Below are positions 62,279 to 64,000 of a stretch of 64,000 bases of DNA, piece by piece. Under the pieces are notes generated by a model. It ran no database searches, was not told the DNA's origin, and worked only from the letters and a program-made list of their open reading frames with translations. Source of the stretch: Anaerotignum faecicola (GTDB lineage: Bacteria; Bacillota; Clostridia; Lachnospirales; Anaerotignaceae); assembly GCA_024460105.1 (NCBI GenBank), contig JANFXS010000007.1, forward strand, positions 62,001-126,000, in the 5' to 3' direction. Within the stretch, counting starts at the first letter, position 1. Each line of letters begins with the position of its first letter. The position numbers were made by a program, and so were the translations under genes.

Positions 62279-63868
62279 ATGAAAAAATTTATTATTTTGT
62301 TTATTATAGCCGTACTTATGTTGACGGCATGCGGCAATAAGGATGAGGACAGCGTAGCTTTAGTGGCGTCCCAAATCGGAGAAGCTGACAAAATGAGCAA
62401 AAAAGACAATAAAGAACTTTCGTTAAGCATGCGTACTGCGTCAACTCTTAATCCGCTTTTAAACGAAGAGGAAACAGTGGATTCAATATTAAAGATTATG
62501 TTTGAACCTCTGATAGGTATCGACAGCACATACAAGCCGTCGCCATCTATAGCTGAAAGCTGGTATTACACAGAAGAAGGAACGCTTTTGACAATCAAAC
62601 TTAAAGACGGGCTTAAATGGCACGACGGAAGCAGTATAACGGCCGACGACGTAATATATTCGCTCGGCGTTATAAAATCATCGTCTGAAAATTCAGTATA
62701 TAAAGCCTGTGCCGAAAATGTGGCAAGTTTCGGCAAAGCCGACGATCTGACAGTTAATGTTAAATTTAATAATGCCTATGTGGGCAATGTTTATTCTATG
62801 AGTTTTCCGGTTATACCTTCATCATATTATAGCAGCGGCGGCGAGGTAGATTTTGCTCCGATGGGAAGCGGGCCGTATAAATTTGAAAGCTATACGGCCG
62901 CTAAGGAATTAAGGCTTACTGCGGCTGACAACAGTTTTACTCAAAAACCTGCTATAGAAAATATAATAGTTTCTATTACAACAGATTCTGATACGGATAT
63001 TTATACATTCAGCCAGCGTATTACAGATACTGTAATAGCCGACGAAACAATGCTTGGAAAGTTTGATTTTGACGACGGAAGCAAAAAATACAGCTATATT
63101 GATAACTATTATGATTTTTTAGGATTTAATTTTGGAAAAGAAGTATTTAATGACAAAAATGTACGAAAGGCCATTGCATGCACTGTTCCTGTGGAAAGCA
63201 TAATTGAGGCCGTATACCTTTCAAATGCGGCGGCGGCCCCAACGCCTCTGAATCCTGACAGTTTTCTGAATTCAAACGAAGTAGAACCATATCAATATGA
63301 CTTAACACAGGCAAGGAAACTGCTTGACGATGCAGGATACTTACTGAAAGAAGGAAGCGGCATAAGGGAAAAACAGCTGGAAAACGGTATGCAGACTCTT
63401 TCATTTTCACTTCTTGTCAATAAGGAAAATGAAGAGCGGTGTCAGGCGGCTGTAAAAATAGCGGAAGAATTAAACAGTATAGGTTTTAGCATAAATGTTG
63501 AAAAGGTTGATTATGAAACATATCTTTCAAGGCTTGAAGCAATGGATTTCGATATGTTTCTGGGCGGGTTTGAGCTTTCAATAGTGCCTGATTTCGGATT
63601 TATGTTTGAAAGCGGAGGAAGCTTAAATTACACAGGCTACAGTAATGAGAAAACAGATGAATTGATTAATGTATACAGAAATTCCATTACAGAAAATGAA
63701 ATGAAGGAAAACATGAAAAACCTCCAAATGCAAGTTGGCGAAGAACTCCCCTGCATAGGAATAACTTTCAGGAAAGCGGCGCTTTTTACTGATGAAAGAA
63801 TAACAGGGGATATAGTCCCGATTCAATTTAATGCTTATAACGGTATTGAAAAATGGGTGATTAACTAG
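62279..63868 (+). CDS. Oligopeptide/dipeptide ABC transporter substrate-binding lipoprotein
   Basis: A 529-residue family 5 extracellular solute-binding protein. Signal peptide with lipobox LTACG (Cys19), then MRTASTLNPLLNEEETVDSILKIMFEPLIGID, LKDGLKWHDGSSITADDVIYSL and PMGSGPYKF of the SBP_bac_5 fold. Permease and ATPase genes are not adjacent, so it may be an orphan or serve a transporter encoded elsewhere. TTGGAGA precedes the ATG. Confidence 0.93.
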   Translation: MKKFIILFIIAVLMLTACGNKDEDSVALVASQIGEADKMSKKDNKELSLSMRTASTLNPLLNEEETVDSILKIMFEPLIGIDSTYKPSPSIAESWYYTEEGTLLTIKLKDGLKWHDGSSITADDVIYSLGVIKSSSENSVYKACAENVASFGKADDLTVNVKFNNAYVGNVYSMSFPVIPSSYYSSGGEVDFAPMGSGPYKFESYTAAKELRLTAADNSFTQKPAIENIIVSITTDSDTDIYTFSQRITDTVIADETMLGKFDFDDGSKKYSYIDNYYDFLGFNFGKEVFNDKNVRKAIACTVPVESIIEAVYLSNAAAAPTPLNPDSFLNSNEVEPYQYDLTQARKLLDDAGYLLKEGSGIREKQLENGMQTLSFSLLVNKENEERCQAAVKIAEELNSIGFSINVEKVDYETYLSRLEAMDFDMFLGGFELSIVPDFGFMFESGGSLNYTGYSNEKTDELINVYRNSITENEMKENMKNLQMQVGEELPCIGITFRKAALFTDERITGDIVPIQFNAYNGIEKWVIN

Positions 63869-63880
63869 GAGTGGATATAT

Positions 63881-64000
63881 TTGTCACAATTCAGAAAAAA
63901 TATGATAACGGGCGAATGGGTTATATTTGCTGCAAATAGACGTAAAAAACCGTATCACTTCAGGAAAAAGGAATTGTCTTTGGATAATTCAAATGTAAGT
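63881..64000 (+). CDS. galT: Galactose-1-phosphate uridylyltransferase-like protein, 5' end only
   Basis: Only the first 40 codons are in the window: SQFRKNMITGEWVIFAANRR resembles the N terminus of class I GalT (the conserved RxDxxTGxWVIxAxxR pattern). The start is TTG 63881, with TAGGAGTGG 5 nt upstream, 12 nt after the binding-protein gene. The HxH catalytic motif is outside the window, so the call is provisional. Confidence 0.75.
   Translation, partial: MSQFRKNMITGEWVIFAANRRKKPYHFRKKELSLDNSNVS

Noticed and set aside
1-64000. tRNA, rRNA, insertion sequences, prophage or integrative elements
   Set aside because: I found no cloverleaf-like sequence, transposase, integrase or terminal repeat, and the gene order is mostly housekeeping.

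Overview
This is a chromosomal window from a low-GC, spore-forming, anaerobic member of the Clostridia, probably a Lachnospirales-like gut bacterium. The pointers are the gene run nusB-xseA-xseB-ispA-dxs-tlyA-nadK-argR-recN, a SpoIVB sporulation protease, a DUF4317 protein, ferredoxin-type aldo/keto reductases, an SLH-domain surface protein, strong GGAGG/GGTG ribosome sites and many TTG starts. I see no rRNA, tRNA, CRISPR, prophage or insertion sequence. Both edge genes are cut: leuS on the left and a galT-like gene on the right.

Layout. 1-11.5 kb: the end of leuS, an Asp23-family protein, then a tight housekeeping run for transcription, DNA repair, isoprenoid and NAD(P) metabolism up to recN. 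11.5-20.5 kb: a sulfur and one-carbon block (Rrf2 regulator, metY-cysK, iscS-iscU, mnmA, glyA), interrupted by a C45-type hydrolase and an XRE regulator. 20.5-28 kb: a CNNM/CorC membrane protein, spoIVB (not next to recN and without spo0A), a MerR-controlled pair of Fe-S aldo/keto reductases, and a cytoplasmic protease that appears fused to a YceG-like domain. 28-34 kb: an SLH surface protein, a NitT/TauT-type ABC transporter without a binding protein, and a divergent SDR resembling clostridial 7-alpha-hydroxysteroid dehydrogenase. 34-46 kb: a Mrp-type Fe-S carrier, purC-purF-purB, Hsp33, a cyclophilin, a tiny DUF1540 protein and a DUF362 ferredoxin protein. 47-54 kb: an EF-G paralogue, a YkvI-type transporter, an M19 dipeptidase, an aminotransferase, a Nudix hydrolase and a LUD protein. 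54.5-58.4 kb: a sigma-54 activator followed by a candidate sigma-54-dependent small RNA, then DUF4317 and decayed membrane-protein genes. 58.4-64 kb: polA-coaE, a lytic transglycosylase, an oligopeptide-binding lipoprotein and galT.

The most unusual element is at 56.0-56.4 kb. Two exact 16-bp repeats lie 140-240 bp upstream of a near-consensus -24/-12 promoter. That promoter reads into about 135 bp with no credible ORF that folds as three successive hairpins, the middle one with a CUCUCC loop and the last terminator-like. It sits just downstream of a PAS-AAA+-HTH sigma-54 activator, suggesting a self-contained activator/sRNA unit. A second well-supported regulatory unit is the perfect 18-bp palindrome in a 19-bp promoter spacer ahead of the aldo/keto reductase-MerR operon, followed by an unusually long structured leader.

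All function calls are from reading the sequence and from remembered family motifs; no database search was run.
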